Shown: positions 35,534 to 45,400 of the stretch, piece after piece
Numbering within the stretch: position 1 is the stretch's first letter
How the letters are laid out: each line of letters begins with the position of its first letter
Source of the DNA: an uncultured Hellea sp.
GTDB lineage: Bacteria; Pseudomonadota; Alphaproteobacteria; Caulobacterales; Maricaulaceae
Direction of reading: 5' to 3'
Assembly: GCA_905477785.1 (NCBI GenBank)
Contig: CAJQGR010000010.1
Coordinates: 1 to 64,000, forward strand
DNA length: 64,000 nt
Made by a program: the position numbers and the translations under genes
The notes under the pieces: model-generated
What the model saw: only the letters and a program-made list of their open reading frames with translations
Told to the model about the DNA's origin: nothing
The model's database searches: none

Positions 35534-36458
35534 GTCCAATTTCAATTAAACGTTGAGTTAGGAAGTCTTGCGCTGTAATTGCTGGCTCGGCTTCACGGTC
35601 CTCACTCAAGCAGCTTTTCAGTGGCTCAATTATTGTGTCATTGTTAAGATGTAAAAAGAAAGGTTTTGAATATCTTGAAAACATTGCTCTACTTGGCTTT
35701 GGATTTATAACGCGATGGGTTGTTGAAGGCAAAAGACCAGATGTTATTCTTTGAAGCATATCGCCAACATTGACAACAACCGCTCCTTTTTTAGTATTAA
35801 TATCTATCCAGTTTCCAGACCTGTGTTTGACTTGAAGTCCTGACTCTGATGCTCCGAGTAATAGTGTTATAAGGTTAATGTCTTCATGCTCGCCTGCACG
35901 TACTGAGCCATTTGGGGGAGTTACTTTTTGAGCAGGATAATGTAGGAGCCTTAATATGGAGTTACCAAAATTCACTTTATTTTGAAACCAATCTTCATTT
36001 AAATTTAAATAAATAGCTATTGCTTTTAGTAACTCATTTCCAAATTTATCAAATTCTTCATATAATTTAAATATGTTTTGGTCGAAATTCTTTATTTCAA
36101 GAACGGGTGGGGTGCATTTCATTGTTTTGTTATACTTTGACGATGGAGGAAGCTTTCTTCCTGTATGCCAAAATTCTTTTAAATCTGCTTCTTTTTTGTT
36201 CTTTGCATTTTCTGTACCGATAGGTGAATAACCACGTTGAAAGCCATCTTCTGGATCAGAATATTTTTGTTTAATATTTTGCGGCAATGAAAAAAAAGCT
36301 TCAGATGATATATCGGCATCATGAATTACTTTTTCAGGTATTCTATGATTTTCAATTACAGCAAATCCAGTTTCTTTAAATGATTGACCGAGTAATTTAG
36401 AAAAAGCAAACTTATTTATGCTCCAAAGTTGATAATCAATTGGATCTAATTTGATCAT
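35520..36458 (-). CDS. Isopenicillin-N-synthase-like 2OG-Fe(II) dioxygenase
   Basis: A 312-residue non-haem iron oxygenase. The N-terminal DIOX_N part shows FKETGFAVIENHRIP; the core has GEHEDINLITLLL (iron His and Asp), THRVINP (second iron His) and SRYSKPFF (RxS motif for 2-oxoglutarate). So iron and cosubstrate residues are complete. Bacterial members have mostly unknown substrates; eukaryotic relatives include thymine 7-hydroxylase. It lies between nupC and a ribokinase, inside the nucleoside block but on the opposite strand. A nucleoside or nucleobase substrate is inference. Confidence 0.85.
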   Translation of the reverse strand: MIKLDPIDYQLWSINKFAFSKLLGQSFKETGFAVIENHRIPEKVIHDADISSEAFFSLPQNIKQKYSDPEDGFQRGYSPIGTENAKNKKEADLKEFWHTGRKLPPSSKYNKTMKCTPPVLEIKNFDQNIFKLYEEFDKFGNELLKAIAIYLNLNEDWFQNKVNFGNSILRLLHYPAQKVTPPNGSVRAGEHEDINLITLLLGASESGLQVKHRSGNWIDINTKKGAVVVNVGDMLQRITSGLLPSTTHRVINPKPSRAMFSRYSKPFFLHLNNDTIIEPLKSCLSEDREAEPAITAQDFLTQRLIEIGLKNH

Positions 36459-36553
36459 ATGATGCTTTCAGTTAACATTTTATACTATAATATATATTGT
36501 AATTTATATAGCAAACTAATCTAAATCAATTTAGACTTTTTTCTGAGGATAAT

Positions 36554-37411
36554 ATGACAAGCTTAAAAATATGCTCTTTAGGTTCTATAAATTTAGACTT
36601 TATTGTTCAAACCCATTGTTTGCCCACAGCTGGTAAAACTATAGGAGGAGGAACTTTTGAAACACACCCAGGAGGTAAAGGTGCTAATGTTGCACTAGCA
36701 GCAAAAAAAATGGGTGCATATACTACTTTATTAGGTGCTGTTGGTAATGATGAATTTGCTGTGAAGGCTCTTGATTTATTAAAAAAATCAGATGTGGACC
36801 TTAAAAGCATAGTAGTTCTTGATGATGTCTCTACTGGTGTTGCATTTATTAATGTTGATGAAGATGGTGAGAATCAGATTGCTGTTGCCTCAGGTGCTAA
36901 TAAAAAATTCTCTCCTGAGCATATTGGAATTATAGATTATGATGGCATTATTACTCAATTTGAGATTCCGTTAGAAACAATATTTGAAGCTATCAAGAAT
37001 TACAAAGGATTTGTGGCAATAAATCCATCACCAGTTTTAGATGGATTGGATAAGTTATTACCTTACGCATCAGTTATAATTGTTAATGAAGGTGAATATC
37101 AGGCTTATAAGGAAACTCTAAGATCCTATACCGGATTATTAGCAGTTACTCACGGTGCTCAAGGGGCGGTACTAATTAAAAATAATATTGTATTAGCCTC
37201 CGTTAAGCCTCCCCATATGAATGCAATAGATACCACCGGGGCAGGCGATTGTTTTGCAGCGGCGCTTTCTATATCTTTGATGGAGGGAAGGTCTTACGAA
37301 GATGCATTAGCATTTGCATGTGCTGCAGGTGCATTAGTTACTCAAAAAATAGGCACGCAACCTGCTATACCGTTTCGCCATGAAGTAGAAAAATTATCTA
37401 GTATCTTTTAA
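36554..37411 (+). CDS. rbsK: Ribokinase (PfkB family)
   Basis: A 285-residue sugar kinase. HPGGKGANVALAAKKMG (near residue 38) is the N-terminal PfkB signature and DTTGAGDCFAAAL (near residue 225) is the catalytic one with the Asp base. The GSINLDFIVQ opening fits ribokinase best. It would phosphorylate the ribose released by the nucleoside hydrolase next door. CTGAGGA precedes the ATG. It overlaps the convergent phosphoribosyltransferase gene by 18 bases. Confidence 0.83.
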   Translation: MTSLKICSLGSINLDFIVQTHCLPTAGKTIGGGTFETHPGGKGANVALAAKKMGAYTTLLGAVGNDEFAVKALDLLKKSDVDLKSIVVLDDVSTGVAFINVDEDGENQIAVASGANKKFSPEHIGIIDYDGIITQFEIPLETIFEAIKNYKGFVAINPSPVLDGLDKLLPYASVIIVNEGEYQAYKETLRSYTGLLAVTHGAQGAVLIKNNIVLASVKPPHMNAIDTTGAGDCFAAALSISLMEGRSYEDALAFACAAGALVTQKIGTQPAIPFRHEVEKLSSIF

Positions 37412-37960
37412 TATTCTAAAAAAACGTTCAGGCACTGGTTTTTTTTCCATTATTTCTTTAAGGGTGCAGCCTACCATTTCATGTGGGAAAACAGTCCATG
37501 ATTTAGTTTTGTGAACAAAGTAATCTGGTTTTCTTTTGGTTTTATTTTTTTTTGGTTTGTAAAAAACCGTAGCGACTTTAATTTCACAGGGCTCGCTTAA
37601 TTTGCAGTTGGTTTTTATTGCTTCAATTGTTGCTTCAACCGATCGACCTGTATCAAAGATATCATCAACTAATAAAACTTTACTATCGGATGAAATATTT
37701 TCAATAATTTGAGTGATTCCGAAAATCTTTACTTCATTTGATTGCTTGTTTATTCCTTTATATGAAGAAGTTCTAATGGCAAAGTGTTCTGCATGTGCGC
37801 CAAGTAAATCTAATATTTCATGAACGGCGATGCCAATCGGTGCCCCACCTCGCCAAATTCCAATAATGTGTGTTGGGTTAAACTCACTTTCAAATATCTT
37901 GAGCCCCAATTCAAATGAACTTTTAAGTAGTTCTTCAGCTGTAATAAATAGTTTTTCCAT
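37394..37960 (-). CDS. Purine-type phosphoribosyltransferase
   Basis: A 188-residue type I phosphoribosyltransferase. The PRPP-binding motif LLVDDIFDTGRSVEATI is near residue 95, and GIWRGGAPIGIAVHEIL forms the pyrophosphate loop. It resembles hypoxanthine/xanthine phosphoribosyltransferases more than uracil ones, but base specificity is not certain. With the nucleoside hydrolase it would recycle bases to nucleotides. Convergent overlap with rbsK. Confidence 0.8.
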   Translation of the reverse strand: MEKLFITAEELLKSSFELGLKIFESEFNPTHIIGIWRGGAPIGIAVHEILDLLGAHAEHFAIRTSSYKGINKQSNEVKIFGITQIIENISSDSKVLLVDDIFDTGRSVEATIEAIKTNCKLSEPCEIKVATVFYKPKKNKTKRKPDYFVHKTKSWTVFPHEMVGCTLKEIMEKKPVPERFFRILKDTR

Positions 37961-38031
37961 GTAATAAAGTTAATATAAAGCTTTTCTGTAATCAACTGTT
38001 CTAATCCTGTAAAAATACGTTATAGTAATTT

Positions 38032-38970
38032 ATGAAACGGAAACTTATAATTGATTGCGACCCAGGACAAGATGATTGCATAAATCTGTTTCTGGCCTTA
38101 CCTCCTACAAATCTGTATGAGGTATTAGGGATAACTGTTGTAGCTGGTAATGTAAGTTTAGATAAAGTTTCAAGAAATGCCCGTCTGATCTGCGAGTTGT
38201 CTAATCGTTTTGATATTCCTGTTTATGAAGGCTGTGATGCTCCTCTAGAGATTTCTTTGGTAACAGCAGAGGAAGTGCATAGTGATGAAGGTTTAGAAGG
38301 AATAGAGATTTTTGAACCAAAAATTAAAGCTCAAGATAAACATGCTGTGGACTTTATAATTGATGAATTAATGGCTGCTGAAAACGGAGAAATCACTTTA
38401 GTTCCCACAGGCCCTCTTACTAATATTGCATCAGCTATTAAGAAAGAGCCATTAATTGTTGATAAAATAGCTGAGATTGTTTTGATGGGTGGCGCTATGA
38501 GAGAAGGAGGAAATATTACTCCTTCTGCAGAATTTAATATTTTTGTTGATCCTAAAGCTGCCCAAATAGTATTTTCTAGTGAATGTAAAATAACTGTTTT
38601 TGGGCTTGATGTAACTCATCAAGTTTTATCTTCCTTTGAAGTCCTCGAGAGAATTAAGGCAATTAAAAATAATGTTGCTCAGTCGGCTTACAATCTATTA
38701 ACTTGCTATGGTCGATTTGATGCTGAAAAATATGGTAATGATGGAGCGCCATTGCATGATCCATGTACAATGGCCTATATCCTTAAGCCCGATTTATTTG
38801 AGTTTAAACAATGCAATGTGAGAGTAGAAGTTCAATCTGAATTAACGAGGGGTCATACCTCTGTAGATTTTTGGAATTCCACTAGTTTGCCCCAAAATAG
38901 CTTTTGGGCACATAAGGTTGATACTGAGGGCTTTTTTGATTTGTTGGTTCATCAACTTAAAAAATATTAA
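38032..38970 (+). CDS. Nucleoside hydrolase
   Basis: A 312-residue member of the inosine-uridine preferring nucleoside hydrolase family. The calcium-binding DCDPGQDDCINLFLA is at the N-terminus, LVPTGPLTNIA and MGGAMREGGNITPSAEFN in the middle, and APLHDPCTMAYIL carries the C-terminal His-Asp pair. It splits ribonucleosides to base and ribose, matching the ribokinase and phosphoribosyltransferase next to it. Preference for purine or pyrimidine is not clear. It has no signal peptide, so it is cytoplasmic. Confidence 0.9.
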   Translation: MKRKLIIDCDPGQDDCINLFLALPPTNLYEVLGITVVAGNVSLDKVSRNARLICELSNRFDIPVYEGCDAPLEISLVTAEEVHSDEGLEGIEIFEPKIKAQDKHAVDFIIDELMAAENGEITLVPTGPLTNIASAIKKEPLIVDKIAEIVLMGGAMREGGNITPSAEFNIFVDPKAAQIVFSSECKITVFGLDVTHQVLSSFEVLERIKAIKNNVAQSAYNLLTCYGRFDAEKYGNDGAPLHDPCTMAYILKPDLFEFKQCNVRVEVQSELTRGHTSVDFWNSTSLPQNSFWAHKVDTEGFFDLLVHQLKKY

Positions 38971-38975
38971 AGACT

Positions 38976-39560
38976 TTATTTGCAGGTTTTTTTCTCTAGC
39001 CAATGTCTTCTGCATAGGCTTATGTACTTTTCATTTCCTCCTACTTCAACTTGTTCACCATCTGTTATAGCTTTGCCTTTGGTGTCAAAGCGCAAAGTCA
39101 TCGTAGCTTTTCTTCCACACCAACAAAGTGTTCTTATTTCTCTCACGTCATCTGCGATTGCTAACATTGTAGCGCTTCCGGGAAATAGATTTCCTTTGAA
39201 ATCTGTTCTAAGACCATAGCACATAACTGGTATGCCAAAATCATCAGATATACTCGCAAGTTGCCAAACCTGATCTGAGGTTAGAAATTGAGACTCGTCA
39301 AGAAGAATACAATCGACTTTTATTTTATTATAATATTGTTTTATAAATTCTTCTAAATTTGTATCCGTAGTAAAAATTTCTGCCTCAGCTTTGATTCCAA
39401 TTCTTGAAACAATGTGATTTGATAATGGATCACGTGTGTCTACCTCAGGCTTTAGTAGCAGTGTTTTCATACCTCTCTCATGATAATTATATGCTGACTG
39501 GAGTAATATAGCAGATTTTCCAGCATTCATTGCCGAATAACTAAAATATAATTTTGCCAT
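38976..39560 (-). CDS. tdk: Thymidine kinase
   Basis: A 194-residue type II thymidine kinase. YFSYSAMNAGKSAILLQSAYNY holds the P-loop, DCILLDESQFL is the Walker B region and CYGLRTDFKGNLFPGS the lasso. The zinc cysteines are seen as LCWCGRKA and SLCRRHW. It converts thymidine to dTMP. It closes the nucleoside salvage block and is convergent with the hydrolase gene, five bases apart. Confidence 0.95.
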   Translation of the reverse strand: MAKLYFSYSAMNAGKSAILLQSAYNYHERGMKTLLLKPEVDTRDPLSNHIVSRIGIKAEAEIFTTDTNLEEFIKQYYNKIKVDCILLDESQFLTSDQVWQLASISDDFGIPVMCYGLRTDFKGNLFPGSATMLAIADDVREIRTLCWCGRKATMTLRFDTKGKAITDGEQVEVGGNEKYISLCRRHWLEKKTCK

Positions 39561-39636
39561 TAATTAAGCCTTTTTGAACGAATCTATTCTTCATTCAATA
39601 CACGAATTATTTATTTGCCCAAACTAGTAGATGAAT

Positions 39637-39852
39637 CTAAAAACTACGACTCCTAGCCTGAACTCTAAAAGCTTTTGGCACAGGCGGTATTAAAGTTTGG
39701 TATGCCTCTTGGGCCAAAAAAAACCCGCGCTCGTCCGCATAGGGACTATCAGGATGAAAAAACTTTGCTTTTTTACGCCAAGCAGTCCTAATGTCGGCTT
39801 CTCTTGCTGACATATTGAGACCTAAGGTAAGTAAGGCTTGTTGACGTGTCAT
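39637..39852 (-). CDS. Mini J-domain protein
   Basis: From the ATG at 39852 (AGGG nine bases upstream; the ORF-track start is 26 codons earlier and adds no fold) this is a 71-residue protein consisting almost only of a J domain: AREADIRTAWRKKAKFFHPDSPYADE, with the HPD motif that stimulates DnaK, then AQEAYQTL and a short basic tail. There is no Gly/Phe, zinc or substrate-binding domain and no membrane anchor. It may direct DnaK to a specific client. It is divergent from pdxH. Confidence 0.75.
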   Translation of the reverse strand: MTRQQALLTLGLNMSAREADIRTAWRKKAKFFHPDSPYADERGFFLAQEAYQTLIPPVPKAFRVQARSRSF

Positions 39853-39979
39853 TATTATAGCCCTAAATTCTAAGAGGAAACCATTATTCGATATCAGCGT
39901 ATCTGATAATAGTAACGACATAGTTAACAATAAGGTTAATTATAGGGTTAATTAATAAATTTTTAGCTGTGGAAATACA

Positions 39980-40636
39980 ATGAATAAATCGATAATTCCA
40001 ATTACTCCAAGTGAAACAGAATATGCTTCCAGCAAGTCGAGAGATGTAAGCTGGATAAAAAGTTTAAACCCTATTGAATTATTTTCAGAATGGCTGTCTG
40101 ATGCAATTACATCAGAAGTAAATGATGCTAATGCGATGTCTGTTGCCACAGTAGATAAAAATGGAATGCCAGATGTCCGTATTGTTTTACTAAAAAATTT
40201 AGATGAGCGCGGTTTTGTATTTTATTCAAACTCAGAAAGCTCTAAAGGCCAGCAGTTAAATTTTAGCAATAAAGTAGCCTTAGGCTTTCACTGGAAAAGT
40301 AAAAAAAGACAGGTACGTGTGCGGGGGAATGCCGAGGTTGTAACTTCAATTGAAGCGGACAATTATTTTGCATCTAGAGCCCGTGGATCAAGACTAAGCG
40401 CTTGGGCTTCAAATCAATCACGTCCAGTTAAAGATAGAGAAACAATGATGCACAAATTAAATAAAATCGAAGCAAAATTTGAAGGAAGTTCTGTTCCACG
40501 GCCAAGTCATTGGCAGGGTTGGCGAGTAAAACCAGAAACTATAGAGTTTTGGCAAGATGGCGCTTACAGATTCCATGATCGCATAGTTTTTTCTTCGAAT
40601 GGCGATAGCTGGATCAAGAGTAGGCTTTATCCATAG
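39980..40636 (+). CDS. pdxH: Pyridoxamine/pyridoxine 5'-phosphate oxidase
   Basis: A 218-residue FMN oxidase producing pyridoxal 5'-phosphate. Recognised by AMSVATVDKNGMPDVRIVLLK, FYSNSESSKGQQL, ALGFHWKSKKRQVRVRG, PRPSHWQGWRVKPETIEFWQ and the C-terminal RLYP ending. Length and all blocks fit PdxH. The divergent upstream region to the J-domain gene contains three TTAA elements at 12-base spacing. Confidence 0.94.
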   Translation: MNKSIIPITPSETEYASSKSRDVSWIKSLNPIELFSEWLSDAITSEVNDANAMSVATVDKNGMPDVRIVLLKNLDERGFVFYSNSESSKGQQLNFSNKVALGFHWKSKKRQVRVRGNAEVVTSIEADNYFASRARGSRLSAWASNQSRPVKDRETMMHKLNKIEAKFEGSSVPRPSHWQGWRVKPETIEFWQDGAYRFHDRIVFSSNGDSWIKSRLYP

Positions 40637-40641
40637 CATAG

Positions 40642-41541
40642 CTAATTAGAAGTTATTGTATATCTGCACTGCAGACTATTATCTGTACCCGCCGTCACTA
40701 TGCCTTTTTCTCGAAGATGTATTAAATGTGCTAGTACACTATGGGCCGCAGCTGGGTATAGTCTTTTATCAAGATTTGAGTACAATTTCTTCACAATATC
40801 TAAAATTTCATTGGAACCTGTTTTGAGTGCATCAATAATTTGCTGTTCTCGATTATATCTATGATTTATGTAAGCATCAATAAAGTTATTGACCTCTTTA
40901 ATATAAGTTCCGTGAGTTGGAAATAGTAATGAAAAATCTCTGTCTTTTATTTTTTTTAAGCTGTTTAAGTAATCGCCCATGTGACCTTCATAAGGAGATA
41001 CCACACTCGTAGACCAGCCCATTATATGATCACCTGAAAATAGTAAATTCTCTTCCTTAAGAGCGTAACAAACGTGATTAGATGTATGTCCTGGTGTGTG
41101 GATAGCTTCAATAGTCCATCCTTCACCTTTAAATAAATCTCCGCATTTAATATCCACATCAGGTTTAAAAGTGTTGTCATCACCCTCTTCAAGGGATGGA
41201 ATTTTTATTTTATTTTTTTTATCAGTGCTAAGTCCATATATATTGCAACCGTGTTCAAGTGCTAGGGGTTTGGCTAGAGGTGAGTGATCAAGGTGATGGT
41301 GTGTCAAAAAGATATGGGTAACTTTTTTTTCTGTAAGTGCTTTTTTGAGCGCTTTCTTGTGTTCAGATGTATTTGGTCCAGGATCTATAACGGCTACGTT
41401 TTTATTTCCAACAATATAGACACCTGTTCCTGTAAAAGTAAAAGGACCTGGATTATTGGCAATAACTCTTTTAACGAGAGGGCTCATGACAGAACATTCG
41501 CCGTATTTAAAATCAAAGTCTTTTATAAATGGAATGCTCAT
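40642..41541 (-). CDS. MBL-fold metallo-hydrolase (LACTB2-like)
   Basis: A 299-residue metallo-beta-lactamase-fold hydrolase. The metal motif THHHLDHSPLA (HxHxDH) is near residue 83, TPGHTSNHVCY supplies the next His and FSGDHIMGWST the bridging Asp. A C-terminal winged-helix-like region (about 215-290) fits the LACTB2/BLACT_WH arrangement, known from an RNA endonuclease and from thioesterase-type hydrolases. The substrate is unknown; beta-lactamase activity is not implied. Convergent with pdxH. Confidence 0.82.
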   Translation of the reverse strand: MSIPFIKDFDFKYGECSVMSPLVKRVIANNPGPFTFTGTGVYIVGNKNVAVIDPGPNTSEHKKALKKALTEKKVTHIFLTHHHLDHSPLAKPLALEHGCNIYGLSTDKKNKIKIPSLEEGDDNTFKPDVDIKCGDLFKGEGWTIEAIHTPGHTSNHVCYALKEENLLFSGDHIMGWSTSVVSPYEGHMGDYLNSLKKIKDRDFSLLFPTHGTYIKEVNNFIDAYINHRYNREQQIIDALKTGSNEILDIVKKLYSNLDKRLYPAAAHSVLAHLIHLREKGIVTAGTDNSLQCRYTITSN

Positions 41542-41578
41542 TATTTGAATATCATATGAAATTCTAGTTTAAACATTT

Positions 41579-42226
41579 TTATCTTACACGTCTTACACGT
41601 ATAGCAACCCCACGTGAGTTAATTCTCAGGAAGAAACTGCCTAAAGCCCCCTTGGATATTAATGCAGTATTTTTTTCCTGGTTTTTTGTTTTTGGTAATT
41701 TAAAGCGTGTAGTATCGATTTGTTCCCAAACCTGTCCGTTTGTCATAAAGAACCTAGTTTTTTTATAGCCAAACTCTGTCGTTTTTTTGATATTTAAAAC
41801 AACTTCATCAATATTTTTTACTTTAATATTTTGCTTTTTATCTTTTTTCTTATCTGATTTTTTTACAGGTGATATCAGATCATTTGTTTCTGTAACATTC
41901 TCTGCGCTGGCTACACCTTCAGGCTTTTCTTTTAATCCAAATATGCGATTGATAGATAAAGAAGGAATATTAAAACCAAAGGCTTCGCGTTCAACATTTT
42001 CAATTTTTGATTTACTTACGGTCACTAATTCCCCGTCATTATTGGCCTTTTCAAAGCGTTCTACGGCGTTATCATAGCATTCAAGCCTTGTTTTTGGATT
42101 TTTTAGAGACTTACATTTATATATAGCTAACAATTCATCTGGGGTATCTCTGTCTTGTGCGAAAGATATATTTATCGCGAATATGCCAATCACAGCTGAT
42201 ATTATCAGAAAGTTTGCTTTAATCAT
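41579..42226 (-). CDS. Conserved small secreted protein with C-(n)-RLxCYD motif
   Basis: A 215-residue protein with a signal peptide ending at SFAQ (about residue 23). It begins with LAIYKCKSLKNPKTRLECYDNAVERF, a two-Cys helical motif seen in many short periplasmic proteins of alphaproteobacteria. A very Lys-rich low-complexity stretch (about 118-135) separates this from a C-terminal beta-rich domain containing NGQVWEQID and ending IRVRRVR. I know no function. It is 37 bases from the MBL gene on the same strand. Confidence 0.7.
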   Translation of the reverse strand: MIKANFLIISAVIGIFAINISFAQDRDTPDELLAIYKCKSLKNPKTRLECYDNAVERFEKANNDGELVTVSKSKIENVEREAFGFNIPSLSINRIFGLKEKPEGVASAENVTETNDLISPVKKSDKKKDKKQNIKVKNIDEVVLNIKKTTEFGYKKTRFFMTNGQVWEQIDTTRFKLPKTKNQEKNTALISKGALGSFFLRINSRGVAIRVRRVR

Positions 42227-42395
42227 TTGCTGCTCATTTGTATTAAAAAATTAATTTATTAACTAAATTCTTACCCGTCTATCCTTGAGTTATATATAGA
42301 AATTCAAAAAGAACAATATTGAGATTAAGGTGGGTGGCAAATTTGCAACTATGCGATAAAAATATTTTTTTTATTAAATTTTAGTAATTTTTTTC

Positions 42396-42488
42396 TTGTG
42401 ACTCATCCTTTTATAGGATTTAAGCATAGATTACACACGGAATGAATCCGTCAAAATTAATATGAAACCAGTTCGAAGGGGTTCCTTT
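42396..42488 (+). promoter_or_regulatory. Leader of second TonB receptor with short inverted repeats
   Basis: A weak promoter-like TTGTGA-N17-TTTAAG (42396-42424) overlaps the inverted repeat ATCCT-TTTAT-AGGAT (42405-42419). Just downstream is ACGGA-ATGAA-TCCGT (42437-42451), which could be a leader hairpin. Individually each is weak. Confidence 0.28.
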
Positions 42489-45400
42489 ATGAATATTTTA
42501 GACAAAACACGTTTGCTTCAAACTTCTATTTTATCAAGTTTGATGATGGGACTGGGAGGAGTTGCTTACGCACAAGTTGATACAACCCCAGCTGAGGTAG
42601 AACAAGTTGAAGCAGAAGCAGAAGAAGATGATTTTGCAGAGGAGAAAGGTGAAATAGTTGTTACTGGTTCACGTCTTCGTAGGAATGAATTTACATCCGC
42701 TTCGCCATTACAGGTTATCGATGGGGAGCTTGCTCGAGACCTAGGTTTAGTTGATGCTTCAGATTTACTAGGACAAACAACTGTTGTTCAAGGTCAGCAA
42801 ATTACTACTGGTTTATCAACATCAGCTGGTAATTTATCAGCTAACGGGCCTGGTTCTGCTACTGCATCTCTTCGTGGTTTGAATCCTGGACGTACATTAG
42901 TTTTAGTTAATGGTCGACGCTTAGCTCCTGCTGGTGTTCGTGGCGCTCCAAGTGCGCCGGACCTTAACCTTATCCCAGGCTCGCTTGTACAGCGCGTTGA
43001 CGTACTTCTTGATGGTGCTTCATCGGTTTATGGTTCAGATGCTGTTGCGGGTGTTGTTAACTATCAGTTACAAAGAGAGTTCGAAGGTATTGAAATTGAT
43101 GCATACGCTACAATACCTGAGCTACCGGGTAATGCTGGTCACAGAGAAGTCTTTTCTCTTAAGACAGGTGTATCTAACGATAAAGGTTTCTTAACGTTCG
43201 CAGCTGAGCACAGCCGTGTGGCAGGATATCCTGAAAGTGCGTTGTCTGATTTTTATTCTCCATATAGCAATGGGTGCTTAAGTTATGTTACTCAGGGTGC
43301 TAGTGGTGAAATTTATGACCCAGACCGATGTGCTGGTTCTTTCGGTGCTGGCTCTGCTATTACTGGCATCGGGTATCTAGGTTATCAAGAAGGTAACGTA
43401 GGCGAGGTTTATCGAGGCTTTGCTTTACCAGATAACTTCACTGGAATTGGAATCACTGGAAACCTGATTCAGCCTGACGATCCAGATGGACAAAGATTGT
43501 TAATATTCCCTGAAGAACTGGATGCAGCTTTTGCGCCAGACTTTAACCGTACATCAATGTTCACGTTTGGTGAGTATGACACGGGTCTCTATGGTAATAT
43601 GACAGCTTATTTTGAAGCTTCGTATGCTACCCGTGAGACAAAAACTAACACAGCTGGTCAGGGCGCCATTAATTTATCTGGTGACTATCCTCTTAATCAG
43701 TTCGATTTTGCTGGTACTAGCTCAACGCTTTTTTTCCAATCAACTTTTATTAACGACACAAATGTTGCGCAAACACGCTTCATCTCTGGTCTGAAGGGTG
43801 ACCTTCCTTTTCTTGAGGAAGCTGGTTTAAATAATTGGGCTTATGATGTTAATGTGAGTTATTCTCGTTCAAGTGGTCAAGATGCCGTAAAGGGTATCCC
43901 ATACTTTCCGCGCCTAGCCCAAACACTTAACAATACAGTGGTTGATGCTACAACAGGTGAAATATCTTGTACGCCTGTAACTGTAGCAGGGGCGGATCAA
44001 GACGTGCCTTGTCGTCCTTTAAACTTCTTTGAGCCAACTTTCTTGTTTGGCGGAGAATTTGAAGACCCAGAAGATACTGAATACCTTTTCCCGAATCGTT
44101 TAACTGATACCATTGTTAAGCAAAACATGATTCAGGGTTATGTTTCTGGTGATCTTTTTGATATTCCCACAGGTGGTACAGTGATTGCTGGATTTGGTGG
44201 TGAATATCGTGAAGATATTATTGAAACACGCACCTCCTTAGCGGGTGATTTTGAAGGTTTCTTCAATGATCCAGGCTCAAATGGTAGAAGAACTTTACAT
44301 GAAGTCTTCGGTGAGATTGAAGTGCCATTGGTTAAAGATCAGTATGGTATTCATGAGTTGAGTGTTAACCTCGCTGGACGTTATACCGATGAAAGTAACT
44401 TTGGTTCAGCTGAAACTTATAGTGTTAAGGGCGTGTTTGCTCCAACTGATTGGTTGAGCTTACGTGCCACATATGGCACATCATTCCGTGCTCCTAATTT
44501 AGGAGAGCAGTTTGGTGGACGCGTAACAGGATTTGCTAACCCAAGCGACCCATGTCGTGTTCCAGGTGTGGCTGTTCCGTTCCAAGATACTGATGGTGAC
44601 GGAGAAGATGATAGACGTATCTATGATGCAAACTTAGACCCACGTGATGCTGACATTATTGCAAACTGCCAAAATGGCGGTGGCCCATTTGGTCTTGCTG
44701 CTACGGACCCATTCAATTTAGGAGCCAATGGTATAGGTACAAGTCCAACCCCATTCTTCTATGGGTCACCAACAAGAGTGGCAACTGGTTCAAATCCTGA
44801 TCTCAAGCCAGAAACTTCAACTGCGATCTCAGTAGGGGGGTCATTCGATCAGCCTTGGTTTGAAGATTTTGACTTACGTTTTGCAGTTAACTATTTTGAG
44901 ATAGAGATCAATGATGAGGTTAACCAGTTAACAGCTGGTACAATTGTTAATCGTTGCTATAACTCAACAGGGTTAACGGATCCAACATGTGAGTTTATAA
45001 CACGTGCTCCGCGTACAACTGATCCTACATCTGGTGAAGTGACATTTGTGTCAGCTTTAAATCAGAACTTAGGTGCCCAGTACGTTGAAGGTATCGACTA
45101 CAACGCTGAATTTGGTTTTGATTTCAAAGCACCTTTCTCAGATGACCAATTTGATTACAATTTAATCTTCCGTGCTACGCAGTCGCTCAGACAGGATATA
45201 GAGGAAGCTATTGTTACTGGTGTTAGAGTTAATGACAATTTGGGTGAATATGGTAATCCAAAGTGGCGCTTGAACTTTACACAGCAGCTAACTTGGAAAG
45301 ATTTTGGTTTCTTATTCCAGTCACGTTATCTTGATAGTATGGTTGAAAGTGTGATTGAATCAGAAAGAAATGATCCTGTTACTACTTTCTTCTCACGTTG

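Noticed and set aside
42227-42488. Possible riboswitch upstream of the second TonB receptor
   Set aside because: I looked for cobalamin-type conserved boxes and a multi-stem fold and found only short inverted repeats and the palindrome GCAAATTTGC.
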